From: Chloroflexota bacterium
GTDB lineage: Bacteria; Chloroflexota; Anaerolineae; Anaerolineales; UBA11858
DNA: 47,498 nucleotides
Assembly: GCA_011039385.1 (NCBI GenBank)
Contig: DRBO01000023.1
Location: 1 to 47,498, forward strand
Direction: 5' to 3'
The notes under the pieces are model-generated. The model ran no database searches, was not told the origin of the DNA, and saw only the letters and a list, made by a program, of their open reading frames with translations. Shown here in pieces: positions 1 through 8,822 of this stretch. Numbering within the stretch: the stretch's first letter is position 1; the number at the start of each line of letters is the position of its first letter. A program made the translations under genes and the position numbers.

Positions 1-2
1 GA

Positions 3-290
3 TGGATTATGAGATAGGGGATGAGAACAATTTTCTGTGCCACTGATATTATGGCTCTCGCTGCATTGCAATACGTTCGGCTTGCTGATTGATCCCCTTA
101 AGGGGATATTAACATTACCGGTTATAGGGGTACTTATTGGTTAGACGCGGTAGCTCGAAAACCTACTGCGGTCGACGGACACCTCGGTCAAATTGGCATT
201 ACTGTAGTGGGCTTTTTCCTAAACGACATGATTGGTACGGCGATAATCTATCCTACGTCACGGATTGAATATACCGTAAAGGAGAGGTAG
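3..290 (+). pseudogene. LacI-type (periplasmic-binding-like sensor domain) regulator, C-terminal remnant with in-frame stops
   Basis: One frame reads ...*GMRTIFCATDIMALAALQYVRLAD*SP*GDINITGYRGTYWLDAVARKPTAVDGHLGQIGITVVGFFLNDMIGTAIIYPTSRIEYTVKER*. It resembles the LacI C-terminal pattern 'TAIFCATDIMALGAL...PEDISVTGYDG...'. In-frame stops at 15-17, 90-92 and 99-101, terminal TAG at 288-290. Confidence 0.6.
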
Positions 291-304
291 CAGATCAGCT
301 GATC

Positions 305-330
305 GAGAACTTTCCGCCAGGAAAGTTCTC
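305..330. other. Perfect 11-bp stem, 4-nt loop hairpin (GAGAACTTTCC-GCCA-GGAAAGTTCTC), preceded by the 12-bp palindrome GATCAGCTGATC (293-304)
   Basis: Read directly; lies just after the stop of the LacI remnant. No good T-tract. Confidence 0.75.
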
Positions 331-444
331 AGCACTATACCACAGACACCATTTATGAACCGGATAACAGACGCACCCTAGATGACTGCACGGTATCTTT
401 ACATTTGGCTTGCATAACACAGGAGATCCAGGAGGCAGAACAAG

Positions 445-1464
445 ATGATGTCGGACTACAAACAATCACTCACCGAACTTGCAATGATGGCAAAGAAAGC
501 AATGATCATGGGAGTTGGGGGTGGAGGAGATGTGATCCTAGGAGTGCCCCTCGGAAACTACCTGAGGCTGCTTGGCACCGATAAAATTTATCTAGGTGGA
601 GTGAGTTCACAATGGTGGAACCCTGCAGGGGGAAGTCATCTCGAAAACTTCGTGTTAGCACCACTTGTCTATGATGTAGCTCAATTAGAAAATGCAGAAT
701 TATTGCAGCCCATGCTGTCCCATGTCAATCCTGGATCCACTTTCGATGGGAATCGTCCGGCAGAAGCTGCAGTGAGCGCAGTTGTGCCCTGGGACATACT
801 TATTGGCGGATTATCCGATGGAGTGGTTGGTTTGCGTGATAGCTTAAACGAGTTCATCAAAGAGGAAGGAATTGATCTATTTATCGGAGCAGATATCGGG
901 GCCCATTCCTTCCATGATGGAAAGGAGACCAGCCCCCCATTTACCACGCTCGTCTCCTTAATGTCACTCAGCGCGATGATCCAGCTGAATTGCCCCACAG
1001 TCTATGGGTTTGCTGGCTATACAGTCGATGCTGAAATGGAAATAGAGGAACTGGATGAAAGAGTGGGTCGGATTATGCAGGCAGGCGGTTTCCTGGGAGC
1101 CTATGGTCTCACACAGAAAGATGTTCACGACTATTTGAAAGCCTGCGAAGCTTTTCCGGATCCAATTGAGCCCTTAGTGGCCCGGGCGGCACAAGGAGAT
1201 TTAGGATTGAAACAAGTCCCGGTCATCAGTCCCTGGGGGCGCAGGGCTTACCTCACACCGCTCTCGGCGATTTACCTTTTCTTGGATCCGAAGATCATGG
1301 TTGAGGCTGTTTCCACCTGCGTGAAAGCGCTGATGGATACCAAATCTATGGAAGAGGCGGAATCGATCTACCATGAAGTCGTGGGGCTTTTTCCCGAGAC
1401 CTGGGCACCACGTGTCATTAACTATGTAGGCAAGAGAGGGTCTGCTAATCTGCATCAGGAGTAG
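445..1464 (+). CDS. DUF1152 family protein
   Basis: 339 aa ORF; Gly-rich 'MGVGGGGDVILGVPLGNYLRLLG' N-terminus and overall pattern typical of DUF1152. Confidence 0.75.
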   Translation: MMSDYKQSLTELAMMAKKAMIMGVGGGGDVILGVPLGNYLRLLGTDKIYLGGVSSQWWNPAGGSHLENFVLAPLVYDVAQLENAELLQPMLSHVNPGSTFDGNRPAEAAVSAVVPWDILIGGLSDGVVGLRDSLNEFIKEEGIDLFIGADIGAHSFHDGKETSPPFTTLVSLMSLSAMIQLNCPTVYGFAGYTVDAEMEIEELDERVGRIMQAGGFLGAYGLTQKDVHDYLKACEAFPDPIEPLVARAAQGDLGLKQVPVISPWGRRAYLTPLSAIYLFLDPKIMVEAVSTCVKALMDTKSMEEAESIYHEVVGLFPETWAPRVINYVGKRGSANLHQE

Positions 1465-1497
1465 GCTTGATTCGTGCAGCCTGATGATGGCATCTGA

Positions 1498-1529
1498 ATA
1501 TCCTGGCCATTCAAAATGGGACAGGATAT
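1498..1529. other. Intergenic stem-loop (ATATCCTG...CAGGATAT with inner CCATT/AATGG)
   Basis: Inverted repeat between the DUF1152 gene and the ABC importer. Confidence 0.5.
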
Positions 1530-1732
1530 GGAATCCTCAGCCATCCAGACGACCAGCACCTCAGGATATTCCAACTGTTAGATGCAACTCTATAAGTAAA
1601 TTTCAAGGTTGTTTTGGATGCGGCTAGCGCATCTCGCCACATCTGAAGAGCGAAGGAGGTGGAATAAGGAAGTCAAACTAGTCAGAATAAATACCTCGCC
1701 AATCATGTTTAGTTCCTACTGAGGAGGATAGA

Positions 1733-2788
1733 ATGAAAAAGAATGCAATGCTAGTACTCTTTCTACTGGTTGTGGTCATGATCATGCCGGCTTGCCAGCC
1801 TTCAACCACTGAAGCCCCAGGAGAAGTCCAGGAAGTTGAGGATGAACCGGTCGTTGACGCATCGGACATGTCCTTTGCGATGGTGACCGACCAGGCCGGA
1901 CTGGGTGACCAGGCCTTCAACGATGCAACCTGGGAAGGTTTCACAGCCCTGAACGAGGATTACGGCGTTCAGGTCAAGGTTGTTGAGACCAATGAGCAGG
2001 CCCAGTATGTGCCCAATCTCAGCACGTTGGCCGAGCAGGGCGAAGACCTGATCGTGGGTGTTGGCTTCCTGCTGAAAGATGCTGTCAATGAGGTTGCCCC
2101 GCTCTACCCGGACATCCATTTTGCCCTGATCGATAACTTCGTGGATCAGCCCAATGTGGCTAGTATCCAGTTCGCCGAGAACGAAGGAGCCTACCTGATG
2201 GGCGCCATCGCTGCCTATATGACGGAAACCGGCAAAGTGGGATTCGTTGGCGGGATGGAGACCGATGTGGTCAAGAAGTTCGAAGCTGGCTATCGGGCTG
2301 GCGTGATGACAGTGGATCCGGACATGGAAGTGCTGGTATCCTACGCGGGTGCGTTCAATGATCCTGCCAAGGGCAAGGAGCTGGCGCTGGCGCAGTATGA
2401 CCAGGGAGCGGACGTGGTCTTCCAGGTGGCCGGCTTTACAGGCACGGGTGTGATCGATGCTGCTGTTGAGCGCGACCAGATGGTCATTGGTGTGGACCGG
2501 GATCAGAACTACCTGGCTCCAGACAACGTGATCAGCTCGATGATGAAGGGACTTGGCGCGGGCGTTTACGACGTCGGCCAGATGATCATCAACGGTGAGT
2601 TCCAGGGTGGTTCCTACCGCTATGGGATCAAGGAGGGAGGCATTGACTATGCTCCCAGCACGTCCAAGAATGTCCCGGCGGATATCATGACCAAAATCGA
2701 TCAGCTAAAACAGATGATCGTGGACGGCGAGATTGCTCCACCAGCAACTCTGGAGGAGCTGGAATCCTTCACCCCGCCTGAAATCTAA
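1733..2788 (+). CDS. BMP family (PnrA-like) ABC transporter substrate-binding lipoprotein
   Basis: Signal peptide with lipobox 'MKKNAMLVLFLLVVVMIMPAC'; BMP motifs 'GLGDQAFNDATWEGF', 'GKVGFVGGMETDVVKKFEAGYRAG', 'DVVFQVAGFTGTGV'; SD gaggagg upstream. Confidence 0.93.
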   Translation: MKKNAMLVLFLLVVVMIMPACQPSTTEAPGEVQEVEDEPVVDASDMSFAMVTDQAGLGDQAFNDATWEGFTALNEDYGVQVKVVETNEQAQYVPNLSTLAEQGEDLIVGVGFLLKDAVNEVAPLYPDIHFALIDNFVDQPNVASIQFAENEGAYLMGAIAAYMTETGKVGFVGGMETDVVKKFEAGYRAGVMTVDPDMEVLVSYAGAFNDPAKGKELALAQYDQGADVVFQVAGFTGTGVIDAAVERDQMVIGVDRDQNYLAPDNVISSMMKGLGAGVYDVGQMIINGEFQGGSYRYGIKEGGIDYAPSTSKNVPADIMTKIDQLKQMIVDGEIAPPATLEELESFTPPEI

Positions 2789-2821
2789 GACAGACCAAAT
2801 GCAGAATTAAGATAAGCCTTA

Positions 2822-2856
2822 AAGGGCTGGAGATAGGATTCCCTTCTCCAGCCCTT
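2822..2856 (+). other. 12-bp stem-loop between the BMP lipoprotein and ATPase genes (AAGGGCTGGAGA / TCTCCAGCCCTT)
   Basis: Perfect inverted repeat in an intra-operon gap; no T-tract, so RNA stabiliser or partial terminator is more likely than a full stop. Confidence 0.65.
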
Positions 2857-2926
2857 CAGAAGCATTAGGAAGGCCTCTAGGCTCAATTGACCATTTTATC
2901 TCTCAAGAAAGGAGAACACTTTTCCT

Positions 2927-4438
2927 ATGTATCTTGAAATGAAAAATATCGTCAGGAGATTCCCGGGAGTTCTGGCTAATGATCATATTTGCCTGGAGAT
3001 CGAAAAGGGTGAGATCCACGGCTTGCTGGGAGAAAATGGGGCTGGAAAGACTACCCTAATGAATGTTCTCTGCGGGCTGGCGAGACCCGACGAAGGTGAA
3101 ATCCTAATTGACGGTATGAAAGTTGAGTTTGGAAACTGCCTGGATGCCATTAAATGCGGTATCGGTATGGTTCACCAACACTTTATGCTGGTGCCAGTCT
3201 TCACGGTCACGGAAAATTTCATCCTCGGCAATGAACCTCGTAAAGGAGCCAGAATCGACACTGCCAGGGCCAGAGAGATGGTTCTTGAGCTCTCTGAAAA
3301 ACATGGCCTGAAAGTGGACCCGGATGCTCTGATCAAAGATATTTCTGTTGGCATGCAGCAGAGGGTCGAGATCCTGAAAGCCCTCTCCCGCGGAGCCGAG
3401 CTCATGATCCTGGATGAACCAACTGCGGTCCTTACTCCCCAGGAAGTTGAGGATTTATATCGAATCATGCGGTCCCTGCAGGAAGCAGGTCACACAATTA
3501 TTTTTATCACCCACAAACTCCAGGAGATCAAAGAGATAACCGACCGGGTGACCGTCCTGCGCGACGGACGCGTTGTTGGTATCGTCAGGACCAAGGATGT
3601 CGAACAGGTCGAGCTTGCCCGGATGATGGTCGGCAGGGATGTGGTCTTGAGAGTAGAGAAAGACCAGCATGCTCCTGGTGAGGTAATGATGTCCGTAAAG
3701 GATCTCAGGGCCAATGATTCCAGGGGGCTAACGAAATTGAAGGATATTACTTTTGATGTGCGGGCGGGCGAGATCGTCGGCATCGCGGGAGTTGCAGGAA
3801 ATGGTCAGGAAGAATTGGTTGAAGTACTCACTGGATTAAGAAAACAAGAAAGTGGATCGATCACATTAGACATGCAGGATATCAGCCAGTTGAACCCGCG
3901 GGAGCGTATGTACGCCGGCTTGGCACACATTCCCCAGGACAGGCAGCGGCGAGGACTGGTAATGAATTTTTCATTGGTGGACAATTTTCTGCTGGGTTAT
4001 GAGGATTTAAAGCCTTTTGCGCGTGGACCGATGCTGGATTATCGGGAAGCGGAGAAATTTGCCTCCAAACTAATCAAGATGTTCGATGTGCGCACGCCAG
4101 GATCCCAGATCCTGGCCAGAACCTTGTCTGGCGGGAACCAGCAGAAAGCCATATTGGCCCGGGAATTTCAGCGAGATCCCAAACTTCTGATCGCTGCCCA
4201 ACCTACCCGGGGGTTGGATGTGGCGGCAATCGAATTCATCCATAATGAATTGATAAAATTCCGTGACCAGGACAAGGCAGTCCTATTGATTTCTATGGAA
4301 CTGACAGAAATCCTCGACCTGTCAGACCGTATCTTGGTGATCTATGAAGGTGAAATAGTAGGCGAATTTAAGTCAGGCCAGGCTACTCCGGAGCAGCTTG
4401 GCTTATTAATGGCTGGAAGCAAGAAAGGGCAGATGTAA
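2927..4438 (+). CDS. ABC transporter ATP-binding protein, duplicated ABC domains (BMP/nucleoside-type importer)
   Basis: 503 aa; Walker A 'GENGAGKTT', 'GVAGNGQEE'; LSGGNQQK signature in the second half; order matches BMP importers. Confidence 0.93.
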   Translation: MYLEMKNIVRRFPGVLANDHICLEIEKGEIHGLLGENGAGKTTLMNVLCGLARPDEGEILIDGMKVEFGNCLDAIKCGIGMVHQHFMLVPVFTVTENFILGNEPRKGARIDTARAREMVLELSEKHGLKVDPDALIKDISVGMQQRVEILKALSRGAELMILDEPTAVLTPQEVEDLYRIMRSLQEAGHTIIFITHKLQEIKEITDRVTVLRDGRVVGIVRTKDVEQVELARMMVGRDVVLRVEKDQHAPGEVMMSVKDLRANDSRGLTKLKDITFDVRAGEIVGIAGVAGNGQEELVEVLTGLRKQESGSITLDMQDISQLNPRERMYAGLAHIPQDRQRRGLVMNFSLVDNFLLGYEDLKPFARGPMLDYREAEKFASKLIKMFDVRTPGSQILARTLSGGNQQKAILAREFQRDPKLLIAAQPTRGLDVAAIEFIHNELIKFRDQDKAVLLISMELTEILDLSDRILVIYEGEIVGEFKSGQATPEQLGLLMAGSKKGQM

Positions 4439-4471
4439 AAGGCCCAGAATTATGAAAGGCGGTAAACCATT

Positions 4472-5554
4472 ATGGAAAATGAAAAGAACAGAAAAACATC
4501 GCCGTTATTGGCCCTAATCAGCCCTACCCAGTTTATATTGGGAGTCCTGCTGGCATTTATTGCCGGTGCTGTATTCTTGTGGGTCTTCGGGGAAAGTCCA
4601 GCCGATGCGTACGGAGCCCTCTTCAAAGGGGCTTTCAGCTCCAAACGTTATTTCGCGGAGACACTCCTTTCCACCACTCCGCTTATCTTTGGCGGATTGG
4701 CTGTGGCGCTGGGTTTTCGCTGCGGCCTTTTTAATATGGGCGTGGAAGGCCAGATAGTATTGGGGGGCATGGCTGCGGCTTACGTTGGGTATGCCTGGGA
4801 GCTGCCCTTGTTGATCCACCTTCCTCTGGCGTTACTGGCTGGTGCGGTGGCAGGCGGGATTTGGGGAGCCATTCCAGGATACCTGAAAGCGAAACACAGG
4901 ATCCACGAGGTGATCACCACCATCATGCTCAACTATATTGTCTTTCAGGTGGCGGCCTACATGATTGCTGTGGGTGGTCCCATGAAAGCGGATAATGAAC
5001 TTCCGGTTTCCCCTGATGTTCTGCCAACTGCGCAGCTGGCGAGAATCTGGGAAGGGACGCGCCTGAGCGGCGGCATTTTCATTGCCCTGATCTTTGCGGT
5101 TCTGGTTTGGGTATTCCTGTTCAAGACCCGCCTTGGATATAAGATGAGGGCTGTGGGATTGAATTCCAGCGCGGCTGAATTCGCCGGTATCAAACCGGGG
5201 AGGATGATGGTCTGGGCAATGTTCTTAAGTGGAGCTCTGGGAGGGCTGGCTGGTGCCGTGGAAGTGCTGGGGGTGCACTACAAATTCTACTCAACTTTTT
5301 CCCCTGGGTACGGCTGGGATGCGATAGCTGTTGCCTTATTAGGGTTGAATCACCCGGTAGGCGTAGTCGCTTCTGCCTTTTTATTCGGCGTGCTTCGGAG
5401 CGGCTCGATCACCATGCAAGCCATAGCCCAGATCAGCAAGGACATTGTCTTGATCCTCTCCGCGCTGATAATCTTTTTCACTGCCACGAATCAAACCCTT
5501 CGTCCAATCCTGGAACGTTTAACGCTGCGGCTGGACACGAGAAGGGCCAAGTAG
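4472..5554 (+). CDS. ABC transporter permease (branched-chain/BMP type)
   Basis: 360 aa multi-TM; 'GLFNMGVEGQIVLGGMAAAY', 'EFAGIKPGRMM' typical of YufP-like permeases. Confidence 0.92.
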   Translation: MENEKNRKTSPLLALISPTQFILGVLLAFIAGAVFLWVFGESPADAYGALFKGAFSSKRYFAETLLSTTPLIFGGLAVALGFRCGLFNMGVEGQIVLGGMAAAYVGYAWELPLLIHLPLALLAGAVAGGIWGAIPGYLKAKHRIHEVITTIMLNYIVFQVAAYMIAVGGPMKADNELPVSPDVLPTAQLARIWEGTRLSGGIFIALIFAVLVWVFLFKTRLGYKMRAVGLNSSAAEFAGIKPGRMMVWAMFLSGALGGLAGAVEVLGVHYKFYSTFSPGYGWDAIAVALLGLNHPVGVVASAFLFGVLRSGSITMQAIAQISKDIVLILSALIIFFTATNQTLRPILERLTLRLDTRRAK

Positions 5555-5565
5555 GAGAAGATCTC

Positions 5566-6498
5566 ATGGAAGTCTGGTCCAATGTTTTTTCATTAGCCTT
5601 ATTTACAGCAACAATCCGTTCAGCGACTCCCATCCTGTTTCCTGCCCTGGCGGGGATTTTCTCCGAGCGATCCGGCGTTCTCAATATCGCCCTGGAAGGC
5701 ATCATGCTCATCAGTGCCTTTGCTGCTGTAGTTGGATCGTATTACACCAACAATGCCTGGCTTGGCGTTTTGTGTGCCGTGATTGCCGGTGTGCTGACCA
5801 GTCTGATCCATGCCTTTATGTGCATCAATTTGCGGGCGGATCAGGCGATCGTTGGAACAGGGATCAACATCCTGGGAGCTGGCCTGCCTAGCTTCTTGCT
5901 GCTGAAGTTGTTCGGTTCCCAGGGTATCTCACCAATTGTAGAGCGCATCCATGAGTGGAGGATTCCCATCCTGGCTGACATCCCGGTTATTGGTCCGATC
6001 CTGGGGGAGCAGAGTCCCCTGGTCTATATTTCCCTGGTGATGGTGCCTGTGAGCTACTTCGTCTTGTTTAAAACCCCCTTTGGATTGAGGTTGAGGTCGG
6101 TGGGTGAGAATCCGCATGCCTCGGAGACAGTGGGGGTCAGCGTCTTCCGATTTCGCTATCTGGGTGTGATTATCAGTGGCGTACTGGCGGCGCTGGGAGG
6201 AGCCTTCCTGTCTGTCTCCTACCTGGCTCAGTTTGTTAAGCTGATGACGGCCGGCCGGGGATTCATCGGCCTGGCTGCAATGATCTTTGGGCGCTGGAAT
6301 CCCTGGGGCGCATTGTTTGCCTGTTTGCTGTTTGGCTTTGCAGATGCGCTGCAAGCTGCCGCCCAGGCTTCCAATGTTCCCATCGCGCCGCAGTTTTTGC
6401 GCATGCTGCCTTACGTCCTAACAATCATAGCCCTGGTTGGTGCGATGGGCCGGGCCAACCCCCCAGCCTTCGTTGCCAAACCTTACGAGAAGGCCTAG
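5566..6498 (+). CDS. ABC transporter permease (branched-chain/BMP type)
   Basis: 310 aa multi-TM; 'ERSGVLNIALEGIMLISAF' typical of YufQ-like permeases; 11 bp after the previous permease. Confidence 0.92.
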   Translation: MEVWSNVFSLALFTATIRSATPILFPALAGIFSERSGVLNIALEGIMLISAFAAVVGSYYTNNAWLGVLCAVIAGVLTSLIHAFMCINLRADQAIVGTGINILGAGLPSFLLLKLFGSQGISPIVERIHEWRIPILADIPVIGPILGEQSPLVYISLVMVPVSYFVLFKTPFGLRLRSVGENPHASETVGVSVFRFRYLGVIISGVLAALGGAFLSVSYLAQFVKLMTAGRGFIGLAAMIFGRWNPWGALFACLLFGFADALQAAAQASNVPIAPQFLRMLPYVLTIIALVGAMGRANPPAFVAKPYEKA

Positions 6499-6729
6499 GG
6501 ATCGACCGTAGAGGAAACCGGATATTCATTTCTGCGAGAAGCACCGGGCCGGCTCATAGACAATTGCCCTCGGTGAGACCTGATTGTCGACTCTCATAGC
6601 CCATTACCAGACCCAGCAGGAGCGCCGGGAAGTAAATGATAAGGCGAACATACCCCGGTATTCAAGCGATACTGCACCGGGGTCAATTCCAGTTTTCAAG
6701 CTTAAACTGTCCACTTTGAATTTTAAATA

Positions 6730-6761
6730 ACACCAATTTCAAATGACACCAATTTCAAATG
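6730..6761. repeat. Two perfect tandem copies of 16 bp (ACACCAATTTCAAATG) immediately upstream of the -35
   Basis: 6730-6745 and 6746-6761 identical; two further matching bases follow. Confidence 0.85.
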
Positions 6762-6763
6762 AC

Positions 6764-6792
6764 TTGACAAAAGAAGAAAAATTTGCAATAAT
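6764..6792 (+). promoter_or_regulatory. Sigma70-type promoter for the GntR-slipin operon
   Basis: TTGACA (6764-6769), 17-nt spacer, AATAAT (6787-6792). Confidence 0.75.
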
Positions 6793-6796
6793 GAAA

Positions 6797-6818
6797 TTGT
6801 CATAATACACTATTACAA
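6797..6818. promoter_or_regulatory. Candidate operator, imperfect palindrome TTGTcATAaT-acAcTATtACAA
   Basis: Dyad GT.ATA......TAT.AC starting 4 nt after the -10 and before the GntR start codon, consistent with GntR autoregulation. Confidence 0.5.
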
Positions 6819-6827
6819 TAGGAGAAT

Positions 6828-7223
6828 ATGAATATTAATATAGATCCTGAAAGTAGTGTACCGATATATATCCAAATCGAGGATAGCATACACTCTTTGA
6901 TTGCTGCCGGTCAAATGCATCCGGGAGAGCAGCTCCCAACGATACGGGAACTAGCGGCAGACATCCGGGTCAACCTGAACACCGTTGCCAGGGCTTATTT
7001 CGAGCTTGATCGGGAAGGGGTGATTTCAACACAGCGGGGCAGGGGAACTTTTGTCAGCGGAGTTCCAGATGAAAAACAGATTGCCCTCAAACGGCAGAAG
7101 CTGCTGTATTCTATTATTGAATCCGCCTTGGAGGAGGCTCGCCGCCTGGGGTATTCGACGGAAGAGATCAAAAACGTTTTCAATGATGAATTAGACAGGT
7201 GCGATAAGAAGAATGGGAAATAG
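6828..7223 (+). CDS. GntR family transcriptional regulator, YtrA-like (short C-terminus)
   Basis: 131 aa; 'PIYIQIEDSIHSLIAAGQMHPGEQLPTIRELAADIRVNLNTVARAYFELDREGVISTQRGRGTFV' is a canonical GntR HTH. Confidence 0.95.
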   Translation: MNINIDPESSVPIYIQIEDSIHSLIAAGQMHPGEQLPTIRELAADIRVNLNTVARAYFELDREGVISTQRGRGTFVSGVPDEKQIALKRQKLLYSIIESALEEARRLGYSTEEIKNVFNDELDRCDKKNGK

Positions 7224-7250
7224 TTTATCTATTATGGAGGAGGAGCGAAA

Positions 7251-8204
7251 ATGGTCATCAAACCGACAGGAACAAATTTCAATTTCCAAACAAAATCAGA
7301 GAGTCAAGTTAACGGAGTAGCGGTATTTATTTTTATCCTGCTGATGCTGATTTCGTCAGGAGCAGCGGTCTGGATGGCTTTGGAGCGGGTCAGGGTACTC
7401 TGGATTGGGCTTGAGCTGCTGGGCCTGAACATCATTGGCCTCTACGTGCTGCTCGCTTTCAAAGTGGCAGAGCAGTGGGAAAAAGCAATCTTGTTACGCC
7501 TGGGGCGTTTTGTAAGCTTAAAAGGCCCCGGCCCGTTCTGGATCATTCCCATTGTCGATACTATCCCAGCCTGGATTGACCACAGGGTAATGGTGACCTC
7601 GTTTACAGCCGAGCGGACATTAACTAAAGATACTGTCCCGGTGGATGTGGATGCGGTGCTTTTCTGGGTGGTTTGGGATGCTGAAAAAGCTGCCCTGGAA
7701 GTGGAAGACTACCGGGCGGCGATATCCTGGGCGGCCCAAACTGCTCTGCGGGAGATCATTGGCCAGATGGAGCTCGCTGATATCCTGGTTGGTAGAGCCC
7801 GGATGGACGCCGAATTGCAGCACATCATTGATGAAAGGACCACGCCCTGGGGGATTACAGTCCAATCGGTAGAGATCCGGGACGTAGTCATTCCAGGTGC
7901 ACTGGAAGACGCCATGAGCCGCCAGGCCCAGGCTGAAAGGGAGCGCCAGGCCAGGGTGATCCTGGGTGAGAGTGAAGAGCAAATTGCTGCTTCCTTCGCC
8001 AAAGCGGCGGAAGCTTACCGGAACAATCCGACAGCCCTGCATTTGAGGGCGATGAATATGCTATTCGAAGGCCTGAAAGAGCGCGGAGCGATGGTGATCG
8101 TGCCTTCCAGCGCAGTGGATACCATGAATTTGGGTGGGATAGCTGGCATAACGGCTATGGGCGATATGGCACAGCGTATTGATGAAGCAGAACAAGGAGA
8201 ATAA
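7251..8204 (+). CDS. SPFH/Band 7 (slipin/stomatin-like) membrane protein
   Basis: 317 aa; N-terminal TM segments; 'WGITVQSVEIRDVVIPGALEDAMSRQAQAERERQARVILGESE' typical of slipins. Confidence 0.93.
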   Translation: MVIKPTGTNFNFQTKSESQVNGVAVFIFILLMLISSGAAVWMALERVRVLWIGLELLGLNIIGLYVLLAFKVAEQWEKAILLRLGRFVSLKGPGPFWIIPIVDTIPAWIDHRVMVTSFTAERTLTKDTVPVDVDAVLFWVVWDAEKAALEVEDYRAAISWAAQTALREIIGQMELADILVGRARMDAELQHIIDERTTPWGITVQSVEIRDVVIPGALEDAMSRQAQAERERQARVILGESEEQIAASFAKAAEAYRNNPTALHLRAMNMLFEGLKERGAMVIVPSSAVDTMNLGGIAGITAMGDMAQRIDEAEQGE

Positions 8205-8205
8205 A

Positions 8206-8709
8206 TTGACGGATCAAGCCGAACTGAAAGCAGATGTAATTGAGATAACAGTCAGCGGCACTTTTAAGACCGAACACGTCTTCAATACCCCGGATGGCAT
8301 TCTGGGGGCCCTGACGATTAAGGGCAGCAAAGGGGAGGGAAGTTTTCTTGGCTCTGATGATGCTGTACTGGATTTTAAGAAACCCAGTGTCTGGAAAAGC
8401 CAATATGAACTTCAGGAAGGAAACATCACAATTGCCAAGGCGCATCCTCCTAAAAAATTAAAGCGGGCCTTCGAAATAGATTTCGAAGGAGAGATTTTCA
8501 ATCTTTCTCCTGGTGGCAGCAAAATGCGCAGCTGGACGTTAAAGAATTCGCAGGGTCAAGCGATATGCGAGATCCTCCCCCGGGGTGGCTTGAAACGTGG
8601 GGCTTACATCAAGATCGGGGCAGAGATCCCGCTGAAATTGCTTGTCTTCAGTTACTGTCTGGTGGTAAAACGCTGGCAGGAAGAATCAGCTGTTGCTGCG
8701 GCTTCATAA
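8206..8709 (+). CDS. Hypothetical protein
   Basis: ORF open from 8179; AAGGAGA SD at 8194-8200 places a probable TTG start at 8206, 2 nt after the slipin stop. Confidence 0.7.
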   Translation: MTDQAELKADVIEITVSGTFKTEHVFNTPDGILGALTIKGSKGEGSFLGSDDAVLDFKKPSVWKSQYELQEGNITIAKAHPPKKLKRAFEIDFEGEIFNLSPGGSKMRSWTLKNSQGQAICEILPRGGLKRGAYIKIGAEIPLKLLVFSYCLVVKRWQEESAVAAAS

Positions 8710-8822
8710 CAACTTGTTTGAAGGGAATAGAATTGGCTGTATCCTCTGGGGCACAGCCAATTTTTTTTACATTACAATATGGGTATCTCACTAGAGACCA
8801 GGTTTCATTTCCAAGGAGACCC

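Noticed and set aside
8565-8822. N-terminal extension of the Fe-S protein ORF
   Set aside because: Overlaps the upstream gene and lacks an SD; ATG 8823 has aaggaga just upstream.
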